Positions 35,101-47,200 of a stretch of DNA of 59,150 nt are shown in pieces. Source of the DNA: Nephromyces sp. MM_2019 (lineage: Eukaryota > Apicomplexa > Aconoidasida > Nephromycida); the NCBI GenBank assembly GCA_015657535.1, contig JADHZB010000196.1, positions 1 through 59,150 on the forward strand, read 5' to 3'. The position numbers and the translations under genes were made by a program. Under the pieces are notes generated by a model, which saw nothing but the letters and a program-made list of their open reading frames with translations, did not search any database and was not told the DNA's origin. Position 1 is the stretch's first letter. Each line of letters opens with the position of its first letter.

Positions 35101-36516
35101 AAAGTCAACACTCAATTGCGATGCCAATTGCCCATAATAAAAAATAACTACGGCAAATTACGACCATTCCTTCCTTCTTCATACAATATTTACTAGAGAA
35201 AAATCACGTTTGTAACAGCTAAATTAAGCTTCAAGAATATCCACCTGTTGGGTTATTAGGTGAACAGAAGTAAATCAAACTTCCATCCTTAATTCCTTCC
35301 AATTCCGGGAAAAAATCGTTTTCTGGGGTACAAGGCAAATACTGTATCTTGCTATAAGTACCATCGTCCAGAGGCTCTCCCGCTCTACCACTAATTACCT
35401 AAAGATATATTATAAAAAGCCAGAGAAAGGATCGTTCACAATGCGGGATATATTCAAGTTATTGAGAAGAATGTAATAAAGTCATATTTCATGAAGCCTC
35501 ATGCAGAAACAGACCGTCTCATCAAGTGTGCAAAACATGAAAAAAATCTAGTTCTACAGCATAGAAGAGAGCGATAAAACAGCATTGATATTGGACTGCA
35601 AAAACAATAAATGCGATTCAAATCTTACACTATCATCCACGTAGGCAGGGTACGTAGGGTTCTGGACTACCACAGGAGCATCTGTACCGAAAAGCAATTG
35701 AATTCTTCCTAAATCAGGCTTGGAACCGTCGGAGATTATCACCTCATCTGCACTCACCAGATCATTGTAAACTTTTTTGGCAATCCTGTATACAAAAAGT
35801 CGCTACTTTATGAATAAAGACAAAATGAGAGCTGAACCGTAACAAATTCGGAGAAAAAATCCAATCACCGAAGTAAAGGCTCACAAAATGCTCCTATTTC
35901 TCAGCGATAGTGACTAACCAATGCAATAAAAATTTCGCTTTACTTGGGAAGCCAAGTGTACTTAAGTTCGCGTAACATCATGCGAGCACACAACTAATAC
36001 AATCCACCTAAGCACAAATTTGCAGGTAAAAGAGCAAAGATTGAGTTAAACAGCAGGAAACAAACCACTTTCCCACTTCTTATAAATTTCAATTTGGCTA
36101 TATCATAAACAAAGCTAATTGAAGATAATCAAACCTTGCGATGAAACTATATGAAGCTGCGAAAATATCAAATTTTATGTTAGCAGGAGGATGAATCTTC
36201 ATAGGTTAACAAAACTGTGGCACACAGTAACCAAGTACGAAAAATCTCGGAAAGAGTTTGCCTACATTGCCCGAAGCTCTGATATTCCGAATGATGCCGG
36301 ATAGCCAGTGTAACTCTCGCTAAAACCCAGAGAAGCTGCTTTTTTAGCAATACCCTCCACAATCTTGGGAGCTAATCCTTCCGTGGTATCTCCCACACCA
36401 AGACTGATTAACTTAGCATCTTTATTCGCTTCTTGAAACTCCTTGCGGCGGTTGGCTATCTCAACAAAGAAGTAGCTCTTAGAAAGAGCGGGTAAACCAA
36501 TGGAACGTCGCACCAT
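32149..36516 (-). CDS. dapL: LL-diaminopimelate aminotransferase, 403 aa, eight exons
   Basis: A PLP-dependent class I/II aminotransferase that converts tetrahydrodipicolinate and glutamate to LL-diaminopimelate in the plant/chlamydial lysine pathway. Exons in sense order: 36516-36266, 35785-35629, 35398-35245, 34930-34843, 34324-34264, 33722-33598, 32729-32654 and 32448-32149. They total 1212 bases, all GT-AG and in phase. Landmarks: ISLGVGDTTEGLAP near the N-terminus, SDGSKPDLGRIQLLFG, NPTYPAYVDDSV, YFCSPNNPTGAA (the Asn-Pro substrate loop), IIIFDSAY (the Asp binding the PLP ring nitrogen), SSFSKVFGFTGVRLGW with the Schiff-base Lys at 247, and GEGFVRLSCFG (the Arg binding the substrate carboxylate). 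The length matches the mature bacterial/plant enzyme. There is no plastid or mitochondrial presequence in this model, so it is either cytosolic or targeted by an upstream exon I did not find; the upstream frame is closed by a stop. Confidence 0.95.
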
Positions 36517-39500
36517 CTTGAACACGGGGTAAGTTGCTTACACAATATGAACTGCAGAGTTAAGTAATCAGGGAAGCAAAAACAGCCAATGTGAAATCAA
36601 GCCAACGAGCGCCCGCATGGCATAACAAATTAGGAAAACTCAAAATTTCGGCAATATAGGTATAAATGTACAGATTTGGAAATATTGTGTCACCAAAAAT
36701 CTTATCAACAGCTGGCCAACTTGCCAAAATTAAAGTCACTGCATCTACTTGTAAAACAAAATGGTTAGTGTGACACCTCCAGGACCACAATCAAAAATTA
36801 TAGGCAACATGTAGGATACTGTGTAGCCTTCAAAGGCAAACATAGAGTAAGTACTCGGTATTCTTCCGAGAGGTAAGAGGGACATAAAGATGAACAAACA
36901 ACAAACTACAAACCATATAAACTTGAGTAGGATTTTCTAGTGGGGAAAAAAGGTGATGCAAATGACTCAACGCTTCAGGAAAAACAGCACAAACCACCAC
37001 GACTGAACCAAAATCGCATTCTTATACATGCCTGCCGAAAAATAGCGGATGCAAACTGAGGAATGCTCTCCCTTTATTAAGATGGTAATGTAACGTAAGC
37101 GGCAGCTATGTGACCCTGAATATTATGCAAGCCTAGCCGATTAGTACTTCACCAAAGTTACGTCGAAAAGGCTACACCGCAAAGACCCTGTAGACCTGCT
37201 TTTGCTGGCACCTTTTCAATAGTGCCGATGACGTGGAAGTAGCGATTTGTTCGATTCTACGAGCTGGAAGCGACCTCGTTCACGCGGTTCATTGCTGGAC
37301 CCATAGGTTACGCCTCCTATCAAATGCTCTCGGCAATAGTGAAGGCACCTACGTGGGAAGTGAAGTAATTGACTTGCGCAGTGAATGGATTGACCAGGGC
37401 AATGAAGGCGCTGGCTTGGGCAGCAAAGGCATTACATGGGTAAGAATCCACGGACTTGGACAATGAAGGCACTGACCTGCACGGTGAAGGCACTGATTTT
37501 TTATCTAGTGTGTTGAAGCTTGCACCTATCAGGGTACGCAGTAAGCATTTTGGCATTTCTTCATATTCGCGGGGCCAGGCGTCAGGTAAGAATCAGCCGT
37601 GAGGGAGGTAAAAGGTGCTGACGTGCCCGAGTCCACGGTAAAACATGTGTGCAAATGATAAGTGCTAAGGATGACGCTTGGGCCGGTGGGGTATATATGT
37701 GCCAGCGATGACTAATCTGGACGTACGAAGGATGCCCGTAGATGAAGATTCACGTGTACCACCCATGGCTGACCGGTATGTACGAAGGTCGTCCGTAGAT
37801 CGCTGCTGTTCGCAGTTGGCGATGGTAAGGAAACAGCGGCGCAAGTACTTCGAAGTGGTACAACGAATGGGTGCGAATGAAGCTAAAAGTGGGAATTCAC
37901 CTGGTATGGCATTATCATTGGAATTCGAGTGAATTTTTTATGACAAGCTCCGGATATATTACTTACTTTCATTTCGTTAGTTCGCTCAGCCTTTGACTAA
38001 GTAACAGATTTGTTACAACATCTTTATTAGGAGGAATTCATTATTGCCGCTGAGGAAATAACTCAATATGATTATGAAATTTCGCCCGATTCTTTCTCAA
38101 TAATATTTGACGATTTTATATGTAAGAATGATGTCTTCACAACGAGAAAAGACAGCTCGTTTAGCATTTTTGTTAGCTTTTGACTTTTTATTACAACAGC
38201 AAAAAAAGTCACATCATCATCGAGGTGGAGTCATGCATTCTGGATACCCAGGGAGAGTCACCGAACAATGTTAACTTTTTTCTGTTCAGATAGTATGAAT
38301 ATTGATTTGTTGTACGCTTGACGATTCGCAAGGAATACCATCCAAGCCATAGTAGTTTGCACTGAAAATATATGAAAATATTCGATTGAATAAGCACACA
38401 AATTGAGTATACCTTGAACTCTACTTTTTACATGCATAAATGTGCTATACGCAGTATATTTGCGTAGAAAGGGTAATAATCTGGCACCAATAAATACTTA
38501 TACAAAATAATACACATTTTTTGCTCTACAGTTTTAAGAGGCTATTTCGTAACGCATTTCATAGTATGTGCCTTTAATTATTTAATGAATAACTATTTAA
38601 AAATTATATCTTAGGATTATTTTGAAAACATAAATAAGTTATCTGAACTTATTAGAAACTTTGCGGTTTTTAGTAGCTTGCGGGAAATATTGTCTCATTG
38701 CAAGTGACAAAAATATTGGCTATACTCCGAGGATTATTTTTAATAACTTTGGACCTCGCTTGGGACCATATAATTCACTAAACAATGCAGAATTCGCTTA
38801 CGTGAAGAAATAATGAATTACGAGAAGGCCCTGCTTGCCAGCTGCATAGAAACCTTGCTTTTTTGACGGCAAGCTTTTGATCCAGGGTTGACATAATATA
38901 TAAAGGGGTGCCTAATGAATAATCCACAATAAGGGACCCGACAAGATGGGGACATTATAGCCACTAAAATATGATCTGCTAATTACGATCAACGCTTAAC
39001 TTTGTAAGATATTAGGTTCAACCAGGAGCGCCTACAATATGGCAAGTCCTCTATGGTGAGGGGATAAGTTTGTCAGAAAATTTTTTAAAGCCATTGCTCA
39101 CCCCTAAAACTGATGGCGGAGGAAGCGCTACTTTGCTAATGCTTATAGTCAACAAGTGCAGGCCTCATATATCTATCAAAAAATTTCTTAGTAGCATAAA
39201 GAAATTCGGTGTATAGCATGATTCCCAGTTATTTTTTTCCCTAGTGGTCCGATAACCAGAATCCGAGGGGTCAAATGATTTTAAAAGCTGACGACTCCCA
39301 GGTGCTACGTGATAGAGATAGGACTGCTAGGTAACAAATTGTAACTGCCGTTTTATTAAAAAAGTACTTCGGAAAATAACGCTTGCGTTTTTTGGTAATT
39401 TTTGCATTTCAGACACATTAAATCACAAAGGAAAATAGAAAACGATAAGAACCAATGCATACAATACGCCACTGATTGCTGTCACATACGAAGAATGCTT

Positions 39501-41240
39501 GGCAATTTATCAAAAACCCAACTCATTATTCACAGCAAGAGACATTGACATTTAAGTGTCTTTACGTGTAAACAATCCACATGCTGATATTATAGGCTTA
39601 TCGCCAAAATATTCGCCCAGGAGGTGCAGAATGAAAGTGGTAATAAAATAGTTTTAAGCTGGTTCGTTGATGCGCTTACTTACAATTGCTAAGTTTTCGA
39701 TCCGTGCTTTACATCTTTGAACTTTTGAGCTGCTCTGGCCTTTCCATTATCACGTTTTTCAACATTTGCTTCATTATTATCTGATAACCTATAAATGCAT
39801 ATTCGTCACGATGGCATTAAAGCCTCAATCCTAGTAGCCAAAAGAGCTATCCGCTACCACCTGGGGCAGAATTCTGGATTCAGAGGATGAAGTACTGATT
39901 TTAATAAACAAAGCTAGGGATTAAGGTTTTGCGTTTCAATGATAAGGATGTCAAAAGCCTAATAAAGGATTTTTATAGAAGCGAAAGTTTTGCTCTCGCT
40001 AGAATATACACGGAAAACTTGGTAAAACAAGCATACGTTCCATACATGCGATACCAGGAAAGCCGCCGATATGCCATCAGACAATACTGACAGGCACATC
40101 ATGAAGGTAAGCCACCTGAACAGTGATTATCAAGTACGGCTCGCGGAGAATGGTTCTAGCAATATGAGGAAACACTTCCCTTTCTCTCGACGTGGATAAC
40201 CAATTATCCGTTCTAGTGTATAGAGCCGCACTGTGCTGACATGTTCTAAGCGCGAAAAAAGAGATTTGCTACGATATTGACAAGTCAACAAGGAGGAGCG
40301 GCAGCCGTTGAAGCCTTTGGACTGCCACATAAGAAGTGTGATGCCTCAAATGGATATTAAGGGTATTTTAAAACTATTTCCTCTTATTTCTCATCGCAAG
40401 GTAGCCAGCGAATTCTCCATAACCGAAAAAGCAGCAAGCATTGACAAGCGCCTTGTGACGGTTAGTTTATCGCAGATTTGTTTAGCTGCCTAATGACCTT
40501 ATAGATTGATGACTCGTGGAGCGAAGATCGCCTGTTACTAGCCGATAGTAGCGATTTAGAAGCAATTTTAACGGATAAATTCCTGGCTGTGCTACTTCTG
40601 CATGAATACCTCTCATCAAAACACTAAAGATGGATCCAAGTAGATGCGATACCTTGAAGTTGAACGCGGTTGCAACGTAGCGAGTAGTGTATACAGCTGG
40701 TCTTACGAGTCACCAGCAACAGGGAAAAACGGGTTCCCGTAAAATGGGCCTCCTTTGAGGCGTAATTCCAGCAAGATTCGATAGGTGTTCGCAATCTGCG
40801 CCTATGAGCTTTGTCGATTGTTTCCATTGCCATACGATTCTTGCTGGCATTCCCAGGGGAGCTTTCGTCTGCACGGTACTATACCCAGGGGTACTGAGGC
40901 AGGCGCGCATGAACGTGGGATAGCTTTCCCCCAATATTGCTTTGCAAGGTTGTTTTTTTGGCCCTCGTCGCGCGAAAGATATGGCCGTTGCTAAAGTAGA
41001 ACGCCTTAAAAATTAGATCCATCACTACCGCAGCAGCAATCGCCACATTGCCCCCTTTAGGGTAGTTCTCATATCAAGCAGAGCAAAGTGGAGATGGTTG
41101 TAAAAAGCATCCTCACACACTTAGGTCATGCGTCTCATATCTGCTCATCGATACAGGGTCAAGAACCCGCACTTGTTCTGAAGCTGAGTTACTAGAATTT
41201 TCTGAGCTTCTTGCTTATCTTTCTTTATACCGTAAGAAAA
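36517..41240. other. Intergenic region, no gene seen
   Basis: Divergent spacer between the aminotransferase (-) and the deaminase (+). The composition is mixed, with no long frames. A membrane-like minus frame at about 36790-36560 ends in TAA shortly before an acceptor-like CTCTGCAG, and could be a 5' untranslated intron or leader of the aminotransferase. A minisatellite lies at 37338-37500, and GTACGAAGG...CGTAGAT is duplicated near 37717 and 37780. No RNA gene was recognised. Confidence 0.45.
37338..37500. repeat. 21-bp-period minisatellite, about eight degenerate copies
   Basis: Units begin at 37338, 37359, 37380, 37401, 37422, 37443, 37462 and 37483; one unit is 19 bases, the others 21. 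The consensus is close to ARTGAAGGCAYTGACYTGGG plus one base. The sequence is unrelated to the 21-bp satellite at 8473, but the period is the same. The first six units are open on the + strand as a Gly/Ser/Glu heptad (SEWIDQG, NEGAGLG); a TGA then stops it. Confidence 0.85.
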
Positions 41241-44200
41241 ATGGTGATAATCCCAAATAGCCCTTCAGGGTTAGCTTTTCAGGAGGCTGCCATGCGTACT
41301 GCTGTTGAGCATGCCAGAAAAGGAAGTATGAGCGGTGCCGGAGGTCCTTTTGGAGCCTCAATCTACAAGGGATCCAAACTTGTAGCGGTAATTTAGTAGT
41401 GTTGTGGTCGCTTTAGTGAATAAATAATGAAGGAATTTGTATGCGTCTAGCTATATGCTTTTTATGATTTTTTGTGCTGTGAGATGGGTGGTTTAGAAGT
41501 ATATAAAAATATGGTTATTCGTTGAAAGCTTGGATTGCTAATTGTGCATGCACTGTTTCCGCGATGGCATGAACCTGATAGCTGTTTCCGGCGAAATTAG
41601 GCAATTCGCATGGATAGTATCTATTACAATGCAGTAGGCTAAGATTTTAGCAGAAACTTAACGGCAATGGGACTTATGCTCTGATGAAATCTGAGCTTTG
41701 TTATGAAAGGCTTAACATCTGGTGAGCAAGGCGCGCAAGGTTTTTGCAAGATGCATTGTATTGGGAATACGATGAGCAGGATATTATTTTTCTGAACCTC
41801 TGCTTTGTGCCTTGCAAGCATTAATTTATTCTGCGCTCTATTTTCTAAACTGGAAGTTTGAGTCGATTTTATTAGAATGAATTGCCTCTTAATAAAAGAC
41901 CTGCATTGTCATCTGCAATTACTTCATCAAGAAATTTGTTAAAAATTTCAATACCAGTACAACAAGTAGTATCTCACGCTGTTTTACGATGACTTCATCC
42001 CTATACTGGCTGATGTTGATCATGCTTTTTTTATCATTAGTACTACATACAGCCTGTTGAATGCGATTCTATCTCAAAAATAAATGCCTAAATTCGCTCC
42101 ATGAAAGAGTAATTCATTTAGAAGTTAGAGTCTGCTTATCTTGCAAGTTTAATGGTAAGCCTGTCACAATATCAACTCAATATAAATACCTTTTAGTTGA
42201 CCAGATACAATTTCTCAACGGGAGCTACACTCAAAGAATCCCCCGTTATTTTTATGTAATGGTCAGCCGTAAGAGAGAAATTGTGCTTGCTGGTTAGCTT
42301 ATGCGTTTCAATACTTAAGTTCCGAACGGAGTACTCGAGTTTCTTCCCCTCTTGACAGCTTAGCAGAAAAGAATTTCTTTGCTTATTTAAGACATGTTCA
42401 ATGTCATTAAATTAGTAAATATTTCTTCCATGGAAGCAAAACTTGAAAACTACTTTATGAAATCCGGTTCCTCGTGATTTTGCTACTGGATTTTGTTTCT
42501 CAGGCTGCTCACAACAATGTAATTTGTAAGCATGACTGTACCTGCCATGCTGAGATTGAATGTCTGAGGCTAGCCTGCGCGGCACTGCAAGCAAAAAACC
42601 TGTCTGATTGCGTAATTTACACTACAGGTAATACTATATGCGATCAAACAAATTTTTGGAGTAGGAAACTCTTATTCTTCGAGGCTCATCATAATATGGT
42701 GTACGATTTATATTAGGCTGAACGTCGCTTTACTAAATCTAGATATGAATAAGCTTTTTGTGAATTTTTGGATAGGACCATGTCCTGCCTACTAATTTGT
42801 ATCCCCCTATAATATAGCCGCCCCATTTTTGGTACTATTTGTTGGATATAATAGTATGAGCAAGGCTGAAAGGCTAATTATTCCTTCTTTGCAAAATAAT
42901 CACGACATCCCCTTTTGATTTCCGGCCTTAGTAGGGCATGTTGAATTTTGCACCATAATATACCCTGCCAAACAAATTTTTTGTTATGAAGTTCAGTTTT
43001 AGATACTTTGTTCCGCTTCGCTTTCATCTCTGAATGTATAATTTAAGGCGTGCTTAATGCAAAGAATTTACCTTCTAGACAAAATAAAATTCCTATTAAT
43101 GCATGCAAACCTTTTTCTATGGGTAGAGATGATTTATACTCATATTATCGAAATAAGTTCATTATAAATGAGGTTGCATTGTAAACGTTAGATTTAGCTG
43201 TTTGAAGCTGACTTTCTAAATTTTTTTGCTGGTAATTTGCAATGAAAACGGCGCTGAATCGCAAGATTTCCTTTAAAGTGAAATTTTTGAGTTTTAAAGT
43301 TTACACAATTTTGGATGTTAAGGGTGGCGGAACTTGGCAGTATGACAGTGCTTTCTCTTTTTTGTACCCATTTTCATAAGTCTTGTTGGATAATCATCGT
43401 CTTCAATCCATTTGATATACCATTCTTAGATCTTCAAAAAGTCCTAACCTCCAAACAAAAAAAGAGCATTGAAGCACATTTTTGTGCTCCCATTATTTAG
43501 TGATGAATTATTGAGGGCTTGCAATTTTTCATGGTGCTGCTATTTTCACCTAAAGGCAAATTTTTCATCCAAGCTTTGTAGAATCAAAATAATGTGTAAG
43601 TTTCAATTTATAGGACTTGTGATATATATTCGTAGAATCAAAAGAAAAACGTAAAATTTAGTTTTTTTTAACTATTATGTTGTCCTGTTTACTTTTTTGG
43701 CTTTGGCATCTAATTTTTCCACTTGAGCTCTAGGCTTGCAAACTCGGACTCACTGTCGCATACTGGGTGGATACCACACTCTTTTCACATACGTATCGTA
43801 TGCACTAGCTTGCATGTACTGTGTGCATCACATACCCATTTATTTTATTCATTTTCCTGCCCCTCAGCTGAGCCTTGCCCTATGTGCTTTGGTGCTCTTC
43901 AAACCTCGCGTATTGGGGGAATAGTTGTTGGAATTGATCGGCATGCAAGTGCAGTTTATGGTTTTGATGACAGTGAATTTTACCTTCAACTATCCTTGCC
44001 ATATCGTAAGCGAAAAATTCCAATATATGGTAACATTCTGCGAAATGAGTGTATGCAGGTTAGTCTGCTTGGTTATAAGAGGAGGTGTGTAATGCTAAAT
44101 GCAGAATAATTTTTTAGTTTCTTACATTCATCTTGCCTAATGCGATTACTGTAAGTAGAAAATTTTTTCTGATTTTTTTTCCGTTTTCCTCCTTTAATTT

Positions 44201-47200
44201 TGAACAACCCCCCCCCCTTTTTTCTTGAGAATTCGCTTTTCGATGCTTAGTTTCTGTGTGTGTCCTGTGGATAACGCAGCCTTGCCTTTTGAACTGGAAG
44301 AATTTGTCTTTAAATGCATAATTTGTGAGGTTTTGAATCCAATTTTCTACTATTATAGAGGTATGAAATACCTTTTCTGAATGTATATTTCTTCCAGTAT
44401 TAGCTGTTTCTACTAGTAACGTAATATCAACTTTAAGCAATACCAATAGGAGGAGTGTGTATTTTCATCTCTTGATGTATCTAATATATACTCTAAAGGA
44501 TAAAATATCTCCTTCCTCTTCCAGATGCGAATCCCTATTTGCAGTGCGCATGCCTTTTCTTTTTTCTGGTATGCTTCAGTGCATAAACTATACTAGTATG
44601 GCCATAGCTTCCTACAGCGAGTTTCTATTTGAAATTTTTTTTTGGCTTTTAAAATTTTCTCTAAAGTTTACTCTCTTTCTCGTATGCATTTGCAGGAATG
44701 CCTTAATAAACTAGCGGAAAATGATTTTCCACCTGATACAGAGGTCACCGATGATATTCGTCGGTTTATGAATCAAGCAATTGCGCTTTACCAAGTCGCA
44801 GTTAAGAGCAATGACGATACCTGTCTGCACTCATATCCACAGGCTGTTTTAGTGGTTAAGGATGGCGCTATTATCGGGGTATAAGTTGTCTAAAGAACTT
44901 TGGATTTGCAATAGTAGATTTATTAGCAGCATAGACTTGGTTTTTATCAAAAGAAAATATTCTGGAAAGGCTTTCTTGAGTTCTTTCGCATTTTATCGTA
45001 TTTGCGTATTTGTGTGTGTAGTTTTAGAATTTATGGCACTGCTTCTCTTCCAGAAAACTGATACGGTATGTTTTGTAAAAGTGAAAATTCGTATAACTCC
45101 TGATATGGACGTATATTCGTTGTATGGAGGCCGTTTTAGCCATAACTTTACGTAAAAACTATTAGTAGGTATATTCATTACTAATGAAAAAGTTTTGCCT
45201 ACTTAGTCGTTAACTGAAAAAATTTTGGTTCTGATCCTGCTATATTTTCGCTTACTGATATTGCTAAATGATTAGCGAGAGATTTTAATATTAAGGCTGA
45301 TATGGCTTCCTGAACCACAGGTAATTTATCCGCTTATATTTTAGGTAAAATTTATATGCTAGACTACGAGCAGCATTTTCACATTTTTTATAATCTTTTT
45401 TTGAATGCTTTAGATATTTCGTGCGATTTTGCCTACAATATATTTCGTCCACTCTGTGTGCAGTTGGGAGTTTCCAGAATGGACAGCGACAAAGACGTTA
45501 CTAACACAGCAGGAATGCGTGCTATCCGACAGGTATAATTTCTTGCTAGGTACTTGGCCTTAATAGTTACCTTTCTGTAGAACTACCAAGTGATAAAGCA
45601 GTATAAAAGGGAAAAAAAAAAGAGAAAAATTTCGGTTTTGCAGGTTTTTGTTTGGTTACTGAATTTCTCAAAGCTGCCCTGTATCATTGCTGGTTGACTT
45701 CAATTGAAATTTTTTGACATTTTTTGAATGTATATACAGTCAGTTTTACCATCTTCTTTGTAGGGATTTTACAATCTAGTAATTTCCTGCATAAAAAAAT
45801 ATCAAGAATTGACCTAAATAAGTAAAACACACACAAAAAAATGCACACACGCGCGCACACAGGAGTAATTTGTTGCTCAATGTTTATTTAAGAAAATAAA
45901 GAAATATCTAGATAATGAGAATCATTCTTTTAATGCGAAATCGTTTTGAAAAAATCTGATTTTTTTGGAATAACTTAAATTTTTAAGAGAATAAAAGGAG
46001 AATTTCTCTGCTGATGTATAAGCTTAGCTCTCACAGTTGTGTTCCTTATTGGTTTACGCTCGAGTAGTTTTGCAGAACAAATTCTTCTGAAAGATATAGC
46101 TAATATACTAAAAATAGATGTTTTGAAAAAGCACGTGCTAAACTAAAATTTTTAAAGGCATTTTTTCTCCTTGATATATGCTCAATAATAGAGTTTAATA
46201 TTTCCATGAGGCACTTACCTTCTTTTTAAGAATCAATACTCTACGGCTTTGAATTCCAGGGCTAATGTTAACCTTAATTTTGAATGTTTTATCGTCGCAG
46301 CTACTGTTTGAAAATCTCTTTGCAGGCTTGCATGGTGCTGGGAACCCATTACCTTGTTGGCTGTACCTTGTATAGCACCTTAGAATTAAGCTTTACTGAG
46401 TGTGCCGCAGCGATGTGGTCTCGCGTAGAGGCTATCTACTTTGCAGTATCCTTGAAAGACTTGAGTATTTTTAATGATCTGGTAAGATGCGGCGAAATCG
46501 GCTTTTCACGCACTTTGCTATTCATATTTGCTTGTATTGCTAAGTTGTGAGTTAAAGATTTTATGTTTCAGTTAATTTTTCCTGAAAGCAGCTGCTTCTT
46601 CTTCTTTTTCTTCTTCTTCTTCTTCTTCTTCTTCTGCTTCTTTTTTTCCCCCTATTACTTGTAATCTTGTGCTGCCTAGTTTGAAAACGAGGGCTTTTCT
46701 TTTGGTATTAATCTAGCTATTGATTCAAGAGTTTATGGCAAAATCAAATTGCCATTGCCTGCACTGTAGGTTTATGAAATTTAAGGTCTTTTTATCTAAA
46801 AAATGATTCAGAACCAAAAAATTCTACACTCAAGAAATGAAGCTTTTTTTTTCATTATAATGAATTTTTACAAAAAAGCTTTTTCGCTATTTTCGGCTAA
46901 TTTGGCGTATTCGCTGTTGTGAAGAGGCTAGTATGCGCACATGTGCAGGCCGTGATTTGGGTCACTTCCTATATCAAACTTTTGGTTGACTCAATTTGCC
47001 TCTTGTTAAGTATTGATACTGCTGTAGTTGGCTAAATTTGATATTTTCATATTTTTTTTATTGGGTATACTTGGTGAATTATATGTAAAGCTTCAGTGTG
47101 TGTGTCTTCAAAAGTTTTTGTACCATTTGCTAGTCTCATAATATCGTACTTATTGAGGCCCTAACTTAGCGTATGAGCTTATTTTAGTTGAACGAATGAT

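Noticed and set aside
46592..46652. (TTC)n as a coding Phe/Leu/Ser repeat
   Set aside because: It lies between the donor at 46481 and the acceptor at 46679, so it is intronic.
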